A stretch of DNA of 64,000 bases from Gluconacetobacter takamatsuzukensis (GCF_014174275.1 NZ_JABEQK010000010.1:62001-126000); one strand, 5' to 3'. Positions 18,695 to 27,377 are shown, numbered from the stretch's first letter. The notes: generated from the sequence alone by a model not told the origin. Numbers and translations: made by a program.

Positions 18695-19755
18695 CTTCCT
18701 CGTCCCTGCCTTTCCACGCGCCCCATGAAGCGGTGTCCTCCAGCCTTGCGCCTGTTTCCCATAGCGGAGCCGGCCCCGCCCGTCATGCCCCCGGCACGAA
18801 CGACGACGCCCCGCCCGCCGAGGACCCGTTCGAACCCCTGGCCCGGGAAGGGACCGAAGAGGACGACACCGCACCCGCCGGCCATCCGGGCCGGGGGGTG
18901 CTGACGCTGGTTTCCACCCCCATCGGCAATCTGGGCGATTTCAGCGACCGCGCCGCCGCCACCCTGGCGGAGGCCGACCTGATCCTGTGCGAGGACACCC
19001 GCACCAGCGCGCGGCTGCTGACCGCGCGCGGCATCGCCACCCGCACCGAGCCCCTGCACGACCATAACGAGCAGCAGCGCATTCCCGCCCTGATCGGCAT
19101 GCTGGAACGCGGCCGCCGCATCGCCGTCATTTCCGATGCCGGCACCCCGCTTCTGTCCGACCCCGGCTTCCGCCTGGCCCGGGCGGCGATCACGGCCGGC
19201 ATCGCGATGACGGCGGTCCCCGGCCCCAATGCCGCGATCACGGCGCTGACCCTGTCCGGCCTGCCGCCGCACCCGTTCATGTTCTCGGGCTTCCTGCCGC
19301 CGCGCCCGGCGGCGCGGCGCGAGGTACTGGCCAGGCTGCGCGCGGCCGAGCAGGCCGGCCTGTCCGCCACCCTGATCTGGCACGAGGCCCCGCACCGGCT
19401 GGGCGAGATGCTGGCCGACCTGGCCGACATCTTCGGCACCGACCGCCCCGCCGCCGTGGCGCGCGAACTGACCAAACGGTTCGAGGAAGTGCGGCGCGGC
19501 CCGGTGGGCACGCTCGCCGCCTGGTATGCCGAAAACCGGGCACGGGGCGAAATCACCGTCCTGCTGGGCCCGCCCGCCGAGGACGACACGGGCGCCGACG
19601 ACCTGGACGACCGGCTGCGCGCGGCGCTGGCCACCCTGTCGGTCAAGGATGCGGCATCGCTGGTGGCCGGCGCGATCAACCTGCCCCGCCGCACGGTCTA
19701 TGCCCGCGCGCTGGAACTGGCCCGCGAGACCGGCCCCGAAGCCGCCGATCCCTGA
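18682..19755 (+). CDS. rsmI: 16S rRNA (cytidine1402-2'-O)-methyltransferase
   Basis: RsmI methylates the 2'-oxygen of C1402 in the ribosomal P-site. The family blocks are LTLVSTPIGNLGDFSDRA, LCEDTRTSARLL, VISDAGTPLLSDPGF and VPGPNAAITALTLSGLP. From ATG 18682 it has 357 residues, with an acidic, low-complexity extension of about 70 residues before the conserved domain. If this start is right, the 5' end overlaps the divergent lipoprotein gene by 13 bp. GTG 18733 and GTG 18898 are alternatives, the last giving a start typical of the family. Confidence 0.9.
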   Translation: MTDSSSSSLPFHAPHEAVSSSLAPVSHSGAGPARHAPGTNDDAPPAEDPFEPLAREGTEEDDTAPAGHPGRGVLTLVSTPIGNLGDFSDRAAATLAEADLILCEDTRTSARLLTARGIATRTEPLHDHNEQQRIPALIGMLERGRRIAVISDAGTPLLSDPGFRLARAAITAGIAMTAVPGPNAAITALTLSGLPPHPFMFSGFLPPRPAARREVLARLRAAEQAGLSATLIWHEAPHRLGEMLADLADIFGTDRPAAVARELTKRFEEVRRGPVGTLAAWYAENRARGEITVLLGPPAEDDTGADDLDDRLRAALATLSVKDAASLVAGAINLPRRTVYARALELARETGPEAADP

Positions 19756-19795
19756 GCCGCCGCCCCCTGGGCCGGCAGCCCGTGCCGGCGCCCGC

Positions 19796-20455
19796 CTATT
19801 GATCACCGATATTCGTATCGAACAGCCCGTCCGGCATCGGGCCACCCCCGAGGCGGACATTGAACAGGTCGACCTGCGTCGCCTGCCCCTGCGCATCCAC
19901 CACGCTCCACGAGCGCAGCGACAATGGATTGTCATGAAACACCAGTGTCAGGCTCCCGTCCCCCGGCGAGGCGGTCCGCACCAGCGTGACCTGCACCAGC
20001 CCGTTGGCATGCGTGAAGGCCGTAACGGTCACATCGCCCGACAGTTGCAGGCCGGGGCGCAGCAGCAACCCCAGCGGGGTCTTGTCCAGCGGCAGGGTCG
20101 TGGTCTGGCCCAGCTGGCTGTCGTTGAAGACCACCTGCCCGTGATTGGCCACCAGCAGCAGCGGGCTGGGCTTGTCGTATTCGAAGCGCATCCGCCCGGG
20201 CCGGTTCAGCCACGCGGTGCCGGTCGCGCGCTTGCCGTCCGGCGCCAGTTGCTGGAACTGCGCCTCCAGCGTCGTGATGCCGTCCAGATAGGTCTGGATG
20301 CGCTGCACCCAGCCCCGGTCGGCGGGCGAAAGCGCGGCCGCCGCCGTCTGGGCGCGCGGCGCGGCAACGGGCAGGCAGGCCACCGCCACCAGCCCGCCCA
20401 GCAGGCAGGTCGCGATACGGGTCGGCAGGAAAGGCAGGCGGTTCGGTCGCGTCAT
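19796..20455 (-). CDS. lolA: LolA-family periplasmic lipoprotein carrier
   Basis: A 219-aa exported protein. The signal peptide lies within residues 1-36 (LPTRIATCLLGGLVAVACLP). The LolA domain follows: VQRIQTYLDGITTLEAQFQQ, GTAWLNRPGRMRFEYDKPSP, LLLVANHGQVVFNDSQLGQ. LolA ferries lipoproteins from the inner to the outer membrane. The upstream frame extends to 20536, but ATG 20455 gives the proper signal peptide. The C-terminus is short for LolA, so a LolA-like paralogue is possible. Confidence 0.86.
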   Translation of the reverse strand: MTRPNRLPFLPTRIATCLLGGLVAVACLPVAAPRAQTAAAALSPADRGWVQRIQTYLDGITTLEAQFQQLAPDGKRATGTAWLNRPGRMRFEYDKPSPLLLVANHGQVVFNDSQLGQTTTLPLDKTPLGLLLRPGLQLSGDVTVTAFTHANGLVQVTLVRTASPGDGSLTLVFHDNPLSLRSWSVVDAQGQATQVDLFNVRLGGGPMPDGLFDTNIGDQ

Positions 20456-20546
20456 GGCACCCGGTCGGTCGCAGGAGGTCGCCGGCCGCCCACCCCGCCG
20501 GGGCATCGGTCCAGCCCGACTTCGTTGCCCGATCATTCCGGCAAGA

Positions 20547-21227
20547 TCAAGGCGCTGGCCCCGCCTGTCGCAGCCGTCCCGATGCCACCAGCGCCGCCAG
20601 GCCGGGCGGCAGGGGCATGTCCGCCGGCAGTTCCGGGGCCGGGCACGGCGTGTCCAGCACGGTGCGGATGGGAATCACGCCGGCCCAGACCGGATAATCG
20701 CCCTCGGCCCCGTCGCCCGGCGGGGCGTCCCGGACCTTGACGCTGGCTTCCTCGATATCCATCCACAGCACGGCGGTCGCCTTGCGTTCCTGATCGGTCA
20801 TCGGGCGCAATGTGTCCCACCGGCCGGGAAAATAATCCTCGATCATGTCGCGCAAGGCGGCGCCGATCTCCTCCTCGCCCTCCAGCAGGTTGGCGGTGCC
20901 GAACACCATGGCCGAGCGGTAATTGACCGAATGGCTGAAGGCCGAGCGCGCCATCACATACCCGTCCATCTGGCTGCATGTCAGGCACACGCGCGTCCCC
21001 CGCGCCGCGCGCAGAAACCGGCTGGCCGCCGAGCCGTGCCAATAGACCCGGTCCCCCACCCGCCATTGCAGCGTCGGCGTCACATAGGGCGCGCCGTCGA
21101 TCACATACCCCACATGGCACAAGGGCGACGCATCCAGCACGGCATGAACATCCGCCCGTTCATGGCTGCCGCGCTGATGGGCGCGCCGCACCCGGCTGCG
21201 CTCGGTCACGGGATAGGGCTCGGTCAT
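20547..21227 (-). CDS. Pyridoxamine 5'-phosphate oxidase-like flavin-binding protein
   Basis: A 226-aa member of the split-barrel PNPOx-like group (CHVGYVIDGAPYVTPTLQWRV, RVYWHGSAASRFLRAARG, VCLTCSQMDGYVMARSAF). It is not PdxH, which lies at 2590. Such proteins bind FMN, F420 or haem and often lie divergent from a MocR-type regulator, as here, so a link with vitamin B6 or flavin metabolism is likely but the reaction is unknown. ATG 21227 has the ribosome site AGGAG; the frame upstream is not needed. Confidence 0.85.
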   Translation of the reverse strand: MTEPYPVTERSRVRRAHQRGSHERADVHAVLDASPLCHVGYVIDGAPYVTPTLQWRVGDRVYWHGSAASRFLRAARGTRVCLTCSQMDGYVMARSAFSHSVNYRSAMVFGTANLLEGEEEIGAALRDMIEDYFPGRWDTLRPMTDQERKATAVLWMDIEEASVKVRDAPPGDGAEGDYPVWAGVIPIRTVLDTPCPAPELPADMPLPPGLAALVASGRLRQAGPAP

Positions 21228-21268
21228 CGCAGGCTCCTGTCGTTGCCCGCCGAGACTGGACGGCAAAC

Positions 21269-21309
21269 GGTCTGCCGATAACATCCACTTCGTCCATTTT
21301 CGTCAGACC
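21269..21309. promoter_or_regulatory. Inverted repeat in the PNPOx/MocR divergent promoter
   Basis: GGTCTGCCGA (21269-21278) and TCGTCAGACC (21300-21309) form a 10-bp inverted repeat with one mismatch and 21 bases between. It fills most of the 93-bp divergent gap. MocR-type regulators commonly control themselves and the divergent neighbour, so this is a candidate binding site. No experiment supports it. Confidence 0.4.
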
Positions 21310-21320
21310 AGTTGAGCCCC

Positions 21321-22751
21321 GTGACCGACACGCCCCGCACCCCGCCGCCCGCCTGGCTGGTTCTCGACCCCGCCTCCGGCCCGCTGGAAAGCCAGATCCA
21401 CCGCGCGATCCGCGAGCGCATTCTCGCGGGGCGGCTCGCCGCCGGCGACCGCCTGCCCTCCAGCCGCGCCCTGGCCCGCGCGCTGGGGGTCGCGCGTTCC
21501 ACCATCGTGCTGGCCTATGACCGGCTGCGCGCCGAAGGCTTCCTGGACGCCCGCGCCGGGTCGGCCACCCGTGTCGCCGCCCTCCCCGCTCCCCCGCGCC
21601 ACGGGCGCCCCTCCCCGCCACCGGCGCCTGCCCCGGAGCCGCCGGACATCGTGCCCGACGCACTGCGCCCCGGCCTGCCCGACCTTACGTCCTTCCCCCA
21701 TGCCGTCTGGGCCCGCTGCCTCGGTGCCCGCGCCCGCGCCGGCCGGCTGGTCGACCTGGGCCATGGCGGCCGCGCCGCCGGCGCCCCCGAATTGCGGGCG
21801 ACCATCCTGTCCCACATCCGGGCCACGCGGGGCGTCGTCGCCACCGCCGGGCAGGTCGTCATCGTCCCGTCGATCCGCGTCGCCGTCGACGCCATCGCCC
21901 GCGTGGCGCTCGCCACCGCCGCCGACCCGGTCGCCTGGGTCGAGGAACCCGGCTACATCCCCATCCACACCATCCTCAAGGAAGCCGGCGCCCGACTGGT
22001 GCCCCTGCCCTGCGACGCCGAGGGCATGGACGTCGCCCACGCCCCCGGCCCGTCCCCGCGCCTGATCTGCGTCACCCCCTCGCACCAGTACCCCACCGGC
22101 GCGGACATGACGCTGCGCCGCCGCCTGGCCATACTGGCCCACGCGCACGCCAGCGGCGCGGTGGTGCTGGAAGACGATTACGACAGCGAATTCCAGTACG
22201 ACACCCGCCCCGTCGCCGCCCTGCAAGGCATCGATCGCACCGGATCGGTCGCCTATCTGGGCACGTTTTCCAAGATCCTCGCCCCCGGCCTGCGCGTCGC
22301 CTACGCCGTGCTGCCGCCCCGTCTGGTCGCCCCCGTCACCGACTTCCTGTCCGGGCGCGGCATCGCGGTGCCGATCCACCTCCAGCTCGCCCTCGCCGAT
22401 TTCATCGCCGACGGCCATCTGCGCGCCCATATCCGCCGCATGAACAGCCTCTACGCCGACCGCATGGCCGGCGCCGTGGCCGCCCTGCACCGCCATTGCG
22501 GCGGCGTGCTGGTCCCGGGCCCCGGCACCGGCGGCCTGCAACTGGCCGCCCGCTTCATCGACCCCACCCTGGACGACCGCGCCATCGCCCGCCGCCTGTG
22601 GCGCCAAGGGTTCGGCGTGCGCCCGCTCTCGGATTATTATCTGGGGGCGAGCCGTCCGGGCCTGCTGCTGGGGATCGCTTCCGCCACGCCCGAGGCCATG
22701 GATCGGGCGGCTCGGGGGATTCGAGCGTGTGTGGAAGAGGTTCTTTTTTGA
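21321..22751 (+). CDS. MocR/PdxR-type regulator (GntR domain fused to aminotransferase-like domain)
   Basis: A 476-aa protein. Residues about 15-85 are the winged helix (IHRAIRERILAGRLAAGDRLP, SSRALARALGVARSTIVLAY). From about 105 on is a fold-type I aminotransferase domain with VWVEEPGY-like and CVTPSHQYPTGADM blocks. The PLP lysine lies in YLGTFSKILAPGLRVAY. Such proteins sense pyridoxal phosphate or related compounds. GTG 21321 is chosen over TTG 21312, which would abut the operator. Divergent from the PNPOx-like gene, its likely target. The stop lies inside the terminator hairpin. Confidence 0.9.
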   Translation: MTDTPRTPPPAWLVLDPASGPLESQIHRAIRERILAGRLAAGDRLPSSRALARALGVARSTIVLAYDRLRAEGFLDARAGSATRVAALPAPPRHGRPSPPPAPAPEPPDIVPDALRPGLPDLTSFPHAVWARCLGARARAGRLVDLGHGGRAAGAPELRATILSHIRATRGVVATAGQVVIVPSIRVAVDAIARVALATAADPVAWVEEPGYIPIHTILKEAGARLVPLPCDAEGMDVAHAPGPSPRLICVTPSHQYPTGADMTLRRRLAILAHAHASGAVVLEDDYDSEFQYDTRPVAALQGIDRTGSVAYLGTFSKILAPGLRVAYAVLPPRLVAPVTDFLSGRGIAVPIHLQLALADFIADGHLRAHIRRMNSLYADRMAGAVAALHRHCGGVLVPGPGTGGLQLAARFIDPTLDDRAIARRLWRQGFGVRPLSDYYLGASRPGLLLGIASATPEAMDRAARGIRACVEEVLF

Positions 22752-22784
22752 AAAAAAGAACCAAAAAACCTTGATTCGTTCAGG
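22739..22784 (+). terminator. Terminator repeat A (45-bp unit, forward)
   Basis: A hairpin GGTTCTTTTTT / AAAAAAAGAACC spans the MocR stop codon. It is followed by an A-rich stretch and TTGATTCGTTCAGG. Bases 22740-22784 are exactly the reverse complement of 44405-44449. Directly downstream, GATTCG/CGAATC can form a second small hairpin. Confidence 0.75.
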
Positions 22785-22839
22785 CGAATCGAAAGGTCTC
22801 AATAACCAGAACAGCGGCGCGCCCCGGGAAAGGAAGACC

Positions 22840-23799
22840 CTACCCCGCCGACCCGATCAGGATTCCCGCGGCAAACACCAGCGCCCCACCGAACACGATC
22901 TGCACCACCGCCGACCCGAACGGCGTATCCTGGTACCGCCAGCGCACCCAGGAAATCAGCAGCAGCTCGACCACGACCACCACCATGGCCACGCTCATGG
23001 CCACGGAAAACCGGTCGATCAGGAACGGCACCGTATGGCCGATCCCGCCGGCGGTCGTCATCAGCCCACAGATCAGCCCGCGCAGGACCGGCGCGCCACG
23101 ACCCGACAGCTTGCCGTCATCCGACAGCGCCTCGGCAAAGCCCATGGAAATCCCGGCCCCGACCGACGCCGCGATCCCGACCAGAAACGCCTCCCATGGC
23201 CGGTGCGAGGCAAAGGCGGCGGCAAAGACCGGGGCGAGCGTGGAAACCGACCCATCCATCAGCCCGACCAGGCCGGGCTGGATCACCTGCAACACGAAGC
23301 GCCGCCGCGCATCCTCGTCCTCATCCTCGCGCTTGCTCGCCGGCAGGCGGTTCTGCGCGATCTCGCCCGCCACCTGCTCGTGCCGATCCTCGGCCACCGC
23401 CAGGTCGCCCAGCAATTTGCGCGTGGCGGCATCGGTCGTGCGCAAGGCCGCCTGACGATAGAAGCGCGCCGCATCCAGCTCCATCTGCCGCGCATGCCCC
23501 CGCACGGCCTCGATCCCCATGCCCTGCACCTGCCACGCCGGCCGACGCACCATGACCCCCGCGATATCCTGACGGCGAATCAGCGGAATATGCTGGCCGA
23601 ACCGCCGGACATACAGGTCGATCAGGTCGCGCCGATGCTCGTTCTCCTCATGCACCATGTCCGTAAAAATCCTGGCCGTGTCAGGATATTTTTCACGCAG
23701 AGCATAGGAGAAATCGGCATAGATCCGCGAATCCTCTTCCTCGTTCGAAATGGCGAGGGCAAGGATTTCCTGGTCGTTCAGCGTCTGGAATTTGCGCAT
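22840..23799 (-). CDS. mbfA: Membrane-bound ferritin-like iron exporter (erythrin-VIT1, MbfA)
   Basis: A 319-aa inner-membrane protein. Residues 1-160 form a ferritin/erythrin-like di-iron domain (NEEEDSRIYADFSYALREKY, MVHEENEHRRDLIDLY, AVAEDRHEQVAGEI). Residues about 165-319 form a VIT1/CCC1 transporter (GLVGLMDGSVSTLAPVFAAA, AASVGAGISMGFAEALSDDG). In rhizobia MbfA exports iron and protects from iron and peroxide stress under Irr control. ATG 23799 removes 11 unneeded residues. A palindrome 56 bp upstream may be its iron operator. Confidence 0.9.
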   Translation of the reverse strand: MRKFQTLNDQEILALAISNEEEDSRIYADFSYALREKYPDTARIFTDMVHEENEHRRDLIDLYVRRFGQHIPLIRRQDIAGVMVRRPAWQVQGMGIEAVRGHARQMELDAARFYRQAALRTTDAATRKLLGDLAVAEDRHEQVAGEIAQNRLPASKREDEDEDARRRFVLQVIQPGLVGLMDGSVSTLAPVFAAAFASHRPWEAFLVGIAASVGAGISMGFAEALSDDGKLSGRGAPVLRGLICGLMTTAGGIGHTVPFLIDRFSVAMSVAMVVVVVELLLISWVRWRYQDTPFGSAVVQIVFGGALVFAAGILIGSAG

Positions 23800-23854
23800 G
23801 CCCCTGTATGCCGGAACAGTCCCGCCACACACAAGACGTTTCGATATCGTGAGA

Positions 23855-23868
23855 ATAACTCGCGTTAT
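23855..23868. promoter_or_regulatory. Palindrome upstream of mbfA, possible iron-responsive operator
   Basis: ATAAC-TCGC-GTTAT is a 5-bp inverted repeat in an AT-rich patch (GAGAATAACTCGCGTTATCG). The location ahead of an iron-export gene suggests an Irr or Fur site. The match to published Fur/Irr consensus sequences is only loose. Confidence 0.35.
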
Positions 23869-23901
23869 CGTCTAAAAGAAATCAAACGAGACCGCCGCAC
23901 G

Positions 23902-24065
23902 GAGCATAGCCGGAAATGCGGGCTGGTGAGCGAGAGCGGCCCGGCACGGGCCGCGCCCGTCGTGTGTTTCCGAGCCTCGGCGCGAAGCGGCCTTAAAGGC
24001 CGTGAGCACCGGAGCACAGGAAACGCGCGACGGATCGCCACCAGCGCGCATTTACGGCCATGCTC
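23902..24065 (-). repeat. Structured intergenic repeat, copy 2 (3' of gshA)
   Basis: The outer arms 23902-23927 and 24040-24065 pair over 26 bases with three mismatches (for example GAGCAT / ATGCTC and AAATGCG / CGCATTT). Inside are GCGGCCC/GGGCCGC with loop GGCAC, GCGGCC/GGCCGT with loop TTAAA, and the conserved GAGCACCGGAGCACAGGAAA. It starts at the base next to the gshA stop (24066-24068). The interior is nearly identical to copy 1, but the outer arm sequence differs. Confidence 0.85.
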
Positions 24066-25478
24066 TCAGATGGCGGCTTCGGCGAAGATCTTGCTCACAT
24101 CGCCCTGCCATGCGCCGTGATAGCGTTCCAGCCAATGCTCGGCCTGGGTCGGCGCGCCGGCCGCGATGGCCTGCAAGGGCACCAGCAGATGGCTCTCGTC
24201 GCGCCCGTTGCCGTCCGTCACCGCGCGGGCGCGCAGCCCGTCGGTCGCGATGGCCACCATGCGGGCGGCCAGATCGCGCGCCGTCCCGCCGGCCCACGGC
24301 GCATCCAGCCCCTGCCGGGGCACGGCGGCACGCAGCGCGACATAGTCCGTCCATTCCCGCTCGCGCACCAGCGCGTCGGCGGCGGCCAGGGCCGCGTCGT
24401 CGTACAGCAGCCCGACCCACAGGGCGGACTGCGCCAGCATCATCTCGGGCGATCCGGCATCGGCACCGCGCATTTCCAGGAAGCGCTTCAGCCGCACGTC
24501 GGTAAAGGCGGTGGTCAGATGGTCCTCGAAATCGCCCAGCGTCGGCACCAGCCCGTCCAGCCCGTCCTGGCGCTCGCCCTTCATCCAGGCCCGGAACGAC
24601 CGGCCGGCCACGTCCAGGATCTGCCCGTCGCGCACGATGAAATACATCGGCACGTCCAGCAGCCATTCCACATAGGCCTCGAACCCGAAGGACGGCGCGA
24701 AGAAGGCCAGCGGCATGCCCGACCGCACATTGTCGGTATCGGTCCAGACATGGGCGCGGTTGGACAGCAGCCCGTTCGGCCTGCCCTCGTAGAACGGCGA
24801 ATTGGCGAACAGCGCGGTCGCCACCGGCTGCAACGCCAGCGACACGCGCAGCTTGCGCAGCATGTCGGCTTCCGACGCGAAATCCAGATTGACCTGCACG
24901 GTGCAGGTCCGCGTCATCATGTCCAGCCCCAGCGTGCCGACCTTGGGCATGTAGTTGCGCATGATCGCATAGCGGCTCTTGGGCATCCACGGCATGTCCG
25001 CCCGGCGCGCCAGCGGGTGGAAGCCCAGCGGCGCGAAGCCGATGCCCAGCGAGCGGGTAATGGGGCGGATCGCCTCGAAATGCCGCGCCATCTCGTGGCC
25101 CGTATCGTGCAGGCTGGCCAGCGGCGCGCCCGACAGCTCGAACTGCCCCGCCGGCTCCAGCGACACCGAGCCGCCGCGTTCCGGGCCGATCCCCTTCAGC
25201 CCGATCAGCTTGCCCCTGTCCTCGATCGCCTCCCACTTGCCGCCGCCATCCTGGCGGTTCAGGTCGGTCAGGATCTCGCCGATTCCGTCGGGGGCATAGG
25301 GCGGCGGCATCCAGGGCGTGCCGCCCGGCGCGGTGGCGGCGGGCAGGACGAAGCCGAATTTCTCATGCTCGGTGCCGATGCGCCACCGCGCGCGCGGCTT
25401 GCCCCCATCCGCCAGCAAACCGGCCAGCTGGCCGATCGATTCAATAGGGGTCGTATCTTGCTCGCCGGGGTTCGACAT
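24066..25478 (-). CDS. gshA: Glutamate--cysteine ligase (GCS2/plant type)
   Basis: This 470-aa enzyme joins glutamate and cysteine in the first, rate-limiting step of glutathione synthesis. The class found in alphaproteobacteria and plants is recognisable from RWRIGTEHEKFGF, GGSVSLEPAGQFELSGAPL, LGFHPLARRADMPWMPKSRY and TCTVQVNLDF. ATG 25478 is preferred over the TTG at 25499. Glutathione would serve thiol protection during periplasmic oxidation, a plausible but unproved link. gshB is not in the window. Confidence 0.93.
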   Translation of the reverse strand: MSNPGEQDTTPIESIGQLAGLLADGGKPRARWRIGTEHEKFGFVLPAATAPGGTPWMPPPYAPDGIGEILTDLNRQDGGGKWEAIEDRGKLIGLKGIGPERGGSVSLEPAGQFELSGAPLASLHDTGHEMARHFEAIRPITRSLGIGFAPLGFHPLARRADMPWMPKSRYAIMRNYMPKVGTLGLDMMTRTCTVQVNLDFASEADMLRKLRVSLALQPVATALFANSPFYEGRPNGLLSNRAHVWTDTDNVRSGMPLAFFAPSFGFEAYVEWLLDVPMYFIVRDGQILDVAGRSFRAWMKGERQDGLDGLVPTLGDFEDHLTTAFTDVRLKRFLEMRGADAGSPEMMLAQSALWVGLLYDDAALAAADALVREREWTDYVALRAAVPRQGLDAPWAGGTARDLAARMVAIATDGLRARAVTDGNGRDESHLLVPLQAIAAGAPTQAEHWLERYHGAWQGDVSKIFAEAAI

Positions 25479-25553
25479 CGTTTCTGAACAAGCCTTCAAA
25501 CACAGAACGGATCGACGGAAAGGTCCGTCGCAGCCATGCGACCGACCGGTCGG

Positions 25554-26306
25554 TCAGCGCGAATCTGCACCAGACGCGCGCCGGAAGCCAGCCCCCATCA
25601 GGGACAGGCCGCATGCCGCCGCCGTATCCGCCCGCAGGATCAGTTTTCCCAGCGTGATCATCCTGACAAACGGCCGCGCGCGCAATATCCGCCGCTCGGC
25701 GTCGGAAAACCCGCCTTCGGGGCCGACCAGCAGCCCATCGCCGTCGGCCACGCAATCGATCTCCCCCACCCCGTCATCCGGCCCGCTGCGCTCGGCCGCG
25801 ACGAACAGCGTGCGCCCGGCCGGCCACGCCGCCAGATGCTCGGGCAGGCGCGCGGGCTCGGCGATCGCGGGCACGTCCAGCCGCTCGCACTGTTCCGCCG
25901 CCTCGATCGCGATCGCGTCCAGCCGGGCGATATTGACCCGGTGCGTGTTGGTGCGCTCGGTCAGCACGGGCACGAAGCGCGTCACCCCCAGCTCGGTGCC
26001 CATGCGCACCACCATGTCGGTGGCATCGCGCTTCAGCGGCGCGAACAGCAGCACCGGCCCGCATAGGGGCTGCGGCGCGCGGCGGCGATGCAGCAGCCGC
26101 ACCTGCGCGCGGTCGCGCCGCACCGCGACCAGGCTGGCCAGCCACTCCCCGTCCACGGCGTTGAACAGCGCGACCTCCGCCCCCGGCGCCATGCGCATCA
26201 CGGTGCCGAGGTAATGGGCCTGCCCCGGCTCCAGATCGCGCACCGCATCGGCTTCCATCGGCGGCCGGCCGGCCGGATCGGCGAACAGGCGGGGACAATC
26301 CTTCAT
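25554..26306 (-). CDS. rsmE: 16S rRNA (uracil1498-N3)-methyltransferase
   Basis: RsmE (250 aa) is a SPOUT-class methyltransferase. The N-terminal PUA-like segment has AHYLGTVMRMAPGAEVALFN. The SPOUT core has TELGVTRFVPVLTERTN, AAEQCERLDVPAI, LLVGPEGGFSDAE and ITLGKLILRADTAA, the last two forming the knotted SAM site. ATG 26306 has GAGGTGATG upstream as ribosome site. It may be co-transcribed with gshA downstream (75-bp gap); it is divergent from ubiA. Confidence 0.93.
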   Translation of the reverse strand: MKDCPRLFADPAGRPPMEADAVRDLEPGQAHYLGTVMRMAPGAEVALFNAVDGEWLASLVAVRRDRAQVRLLHRRRAPQPLCGPVLLFAPLKRDATDMVVRMGTELGVTRFVPVLTERTNTHRVNIARLDAIAIEAAEQCERLDVPAIAEPARLPEHLAAWPAGRTLFVAAERSGPDDGVGEIDCVADGDGLLVGPEGGFSDAERRILRARPFVRMITLGKLILRADTAAACGLSLMGAGFRRASGADSR

Positions 26307-26420
26307 GACGACATCACCTCCGACCGGCCGGGAACGTACCCTCCCGCGCCCGGCCCTTGACCGCTTCCATCCCGCGCCCCATCACACTCCCGGGCACAAC
26401 AGGCTGTTTCGTAAGCCCCG

Positions 26421-27377
26421 ATGCCTCCATTACGCCCGCATGTCCAGACGGAGACCCCCAGCGTGACCCCGCCCTCCCATACCGATATCCGGGCCACAGG
26501 CTGGATCAGCCGCCTGCCCGCCACGCTGCGCCCCTACGCGCTGCTGGCACGGCTGGACCGCCCCATCGGCACCTGGCTGCTGTTCCTGCCCGGCCTGTGG
26601 GGCATCCTGCTGTCCGGCGGGGTCGAGGCCGGGGAGCGGCTGCGGCTGGCCCTGCTGTTCGGCCTGGGCAGCCTGGTGATGCGGTCGGCCGGCTGCGTGG
26701 TCAACGACATGTGGGACCGCGACATCGACCGGATGGTGGCGCGCACGGCGGGCCGGCCGCTGGCCTCGGGCGCGCTGCGCATGCGCCAGGCCGCGCTGTT
26801 CCTGGTGCTGCTGCTGGCGATCGGACTGGCCATCCTGTTGCAGCTCAATCCGCTGTGCCGCCTGCTGGGCGTGGGCTCGCTGCTGCTGGTCGGGCTGTAT
26901 CCGCTGGCCAAGCGCTTCACCTGGTGGCCCCAGCTCGTCATGGGCTTCACCTTCGGCTTCGGCGCCCCGATGGGCTATGCGGCAGCGGCCGGGCGGATCG
27001 ATGCCGCCTGGGTGGCGCTGTATGCCGCCACCATCCTGTGGCAGCTCGGCTTCGACACCATCTACGGCTTCCAGGACATGGAGGACGACGCGCGCATCGG
27101 CGTCAAATCGACCTCGCGCCTGTGGGCGGGCCATCCCCGCCTGTTCGTCGGCGGGTGCTACGTGCTGGCGGTGGTGGCCCTGCTGCTGGCCGGCTGGCTG
27201 GCCGGGTGCACCATCGGCTTCTGGGTGGCGATGGTGCTGCCCGCCATCGCGCTGGGCTGGCAGGTCGCGCATCTGGACAGTACCGACCCGCGCCGCTGCC
27301 TGATGCTGTTCCGCTCCAACCGCGAAACCGGGCTGGCGGTCGCCCTGGCCATCCTGGCCGGGCTGACCGGCCGATGA
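26421..27377 (+). CDS. ubiA: 4-hydroxybenzoate polyprenyltransferase
   Basis: UbiA (318 aa) attaches the polyprenyl tail to 4-hydroxybenzoate in ubiquinone synthesis, in the inner membrane. The first Mg-diphosphate motif is NDMWDRDIDRMVARTAGRPL and the second is YGFQDMEDDARIGVKS; about eight hydrophobic helices surround them. The N-terminal 30 residues are variable, so GTG 26463 is an alternative start. Ubiquinone is the electron acceptor for glucose dehydrogenase and related enzymes here. Its stop overlaps the next ATG. Confidence 0.93.
   Translation: MPPLRPHVQTETPSVTPPSHTDIRATGWISRLPATLRPYALLARLDRPIGTWLLFLPGLWGILLSGGVEAGERLRLALLFGLGSLVMRSAGCVVNDMWDRDIDRMVARTAGRPLASGALRMRQAALFLVLLLAIGLAILLQLNPLCRLLGVGSLLLVGLYPLAKRFTWWPQLVMGFTFGFGAPMGYAAAAGRIDAAWVALYAATILWQLGFDTIYGFQDMEDDARIGVKSTSRLWAGHPRLFVGGCYVLAVVALLLAGWLAGCTIGFWVAMVLPAIALGWQVAHLDSTDPRRCLMLFRSNRETGLAVALAILAGLTGR

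Noticed and set aside
24002-24060. Shared short peptide reading (like VSTGAQETR) in the structured repeats
   Set aside because: The reading recurs because the DNA is repeated. Copies differ by changes that do not look synonymous, no ribosome site precedes it, and the hairpin pairing explains the conservation better.
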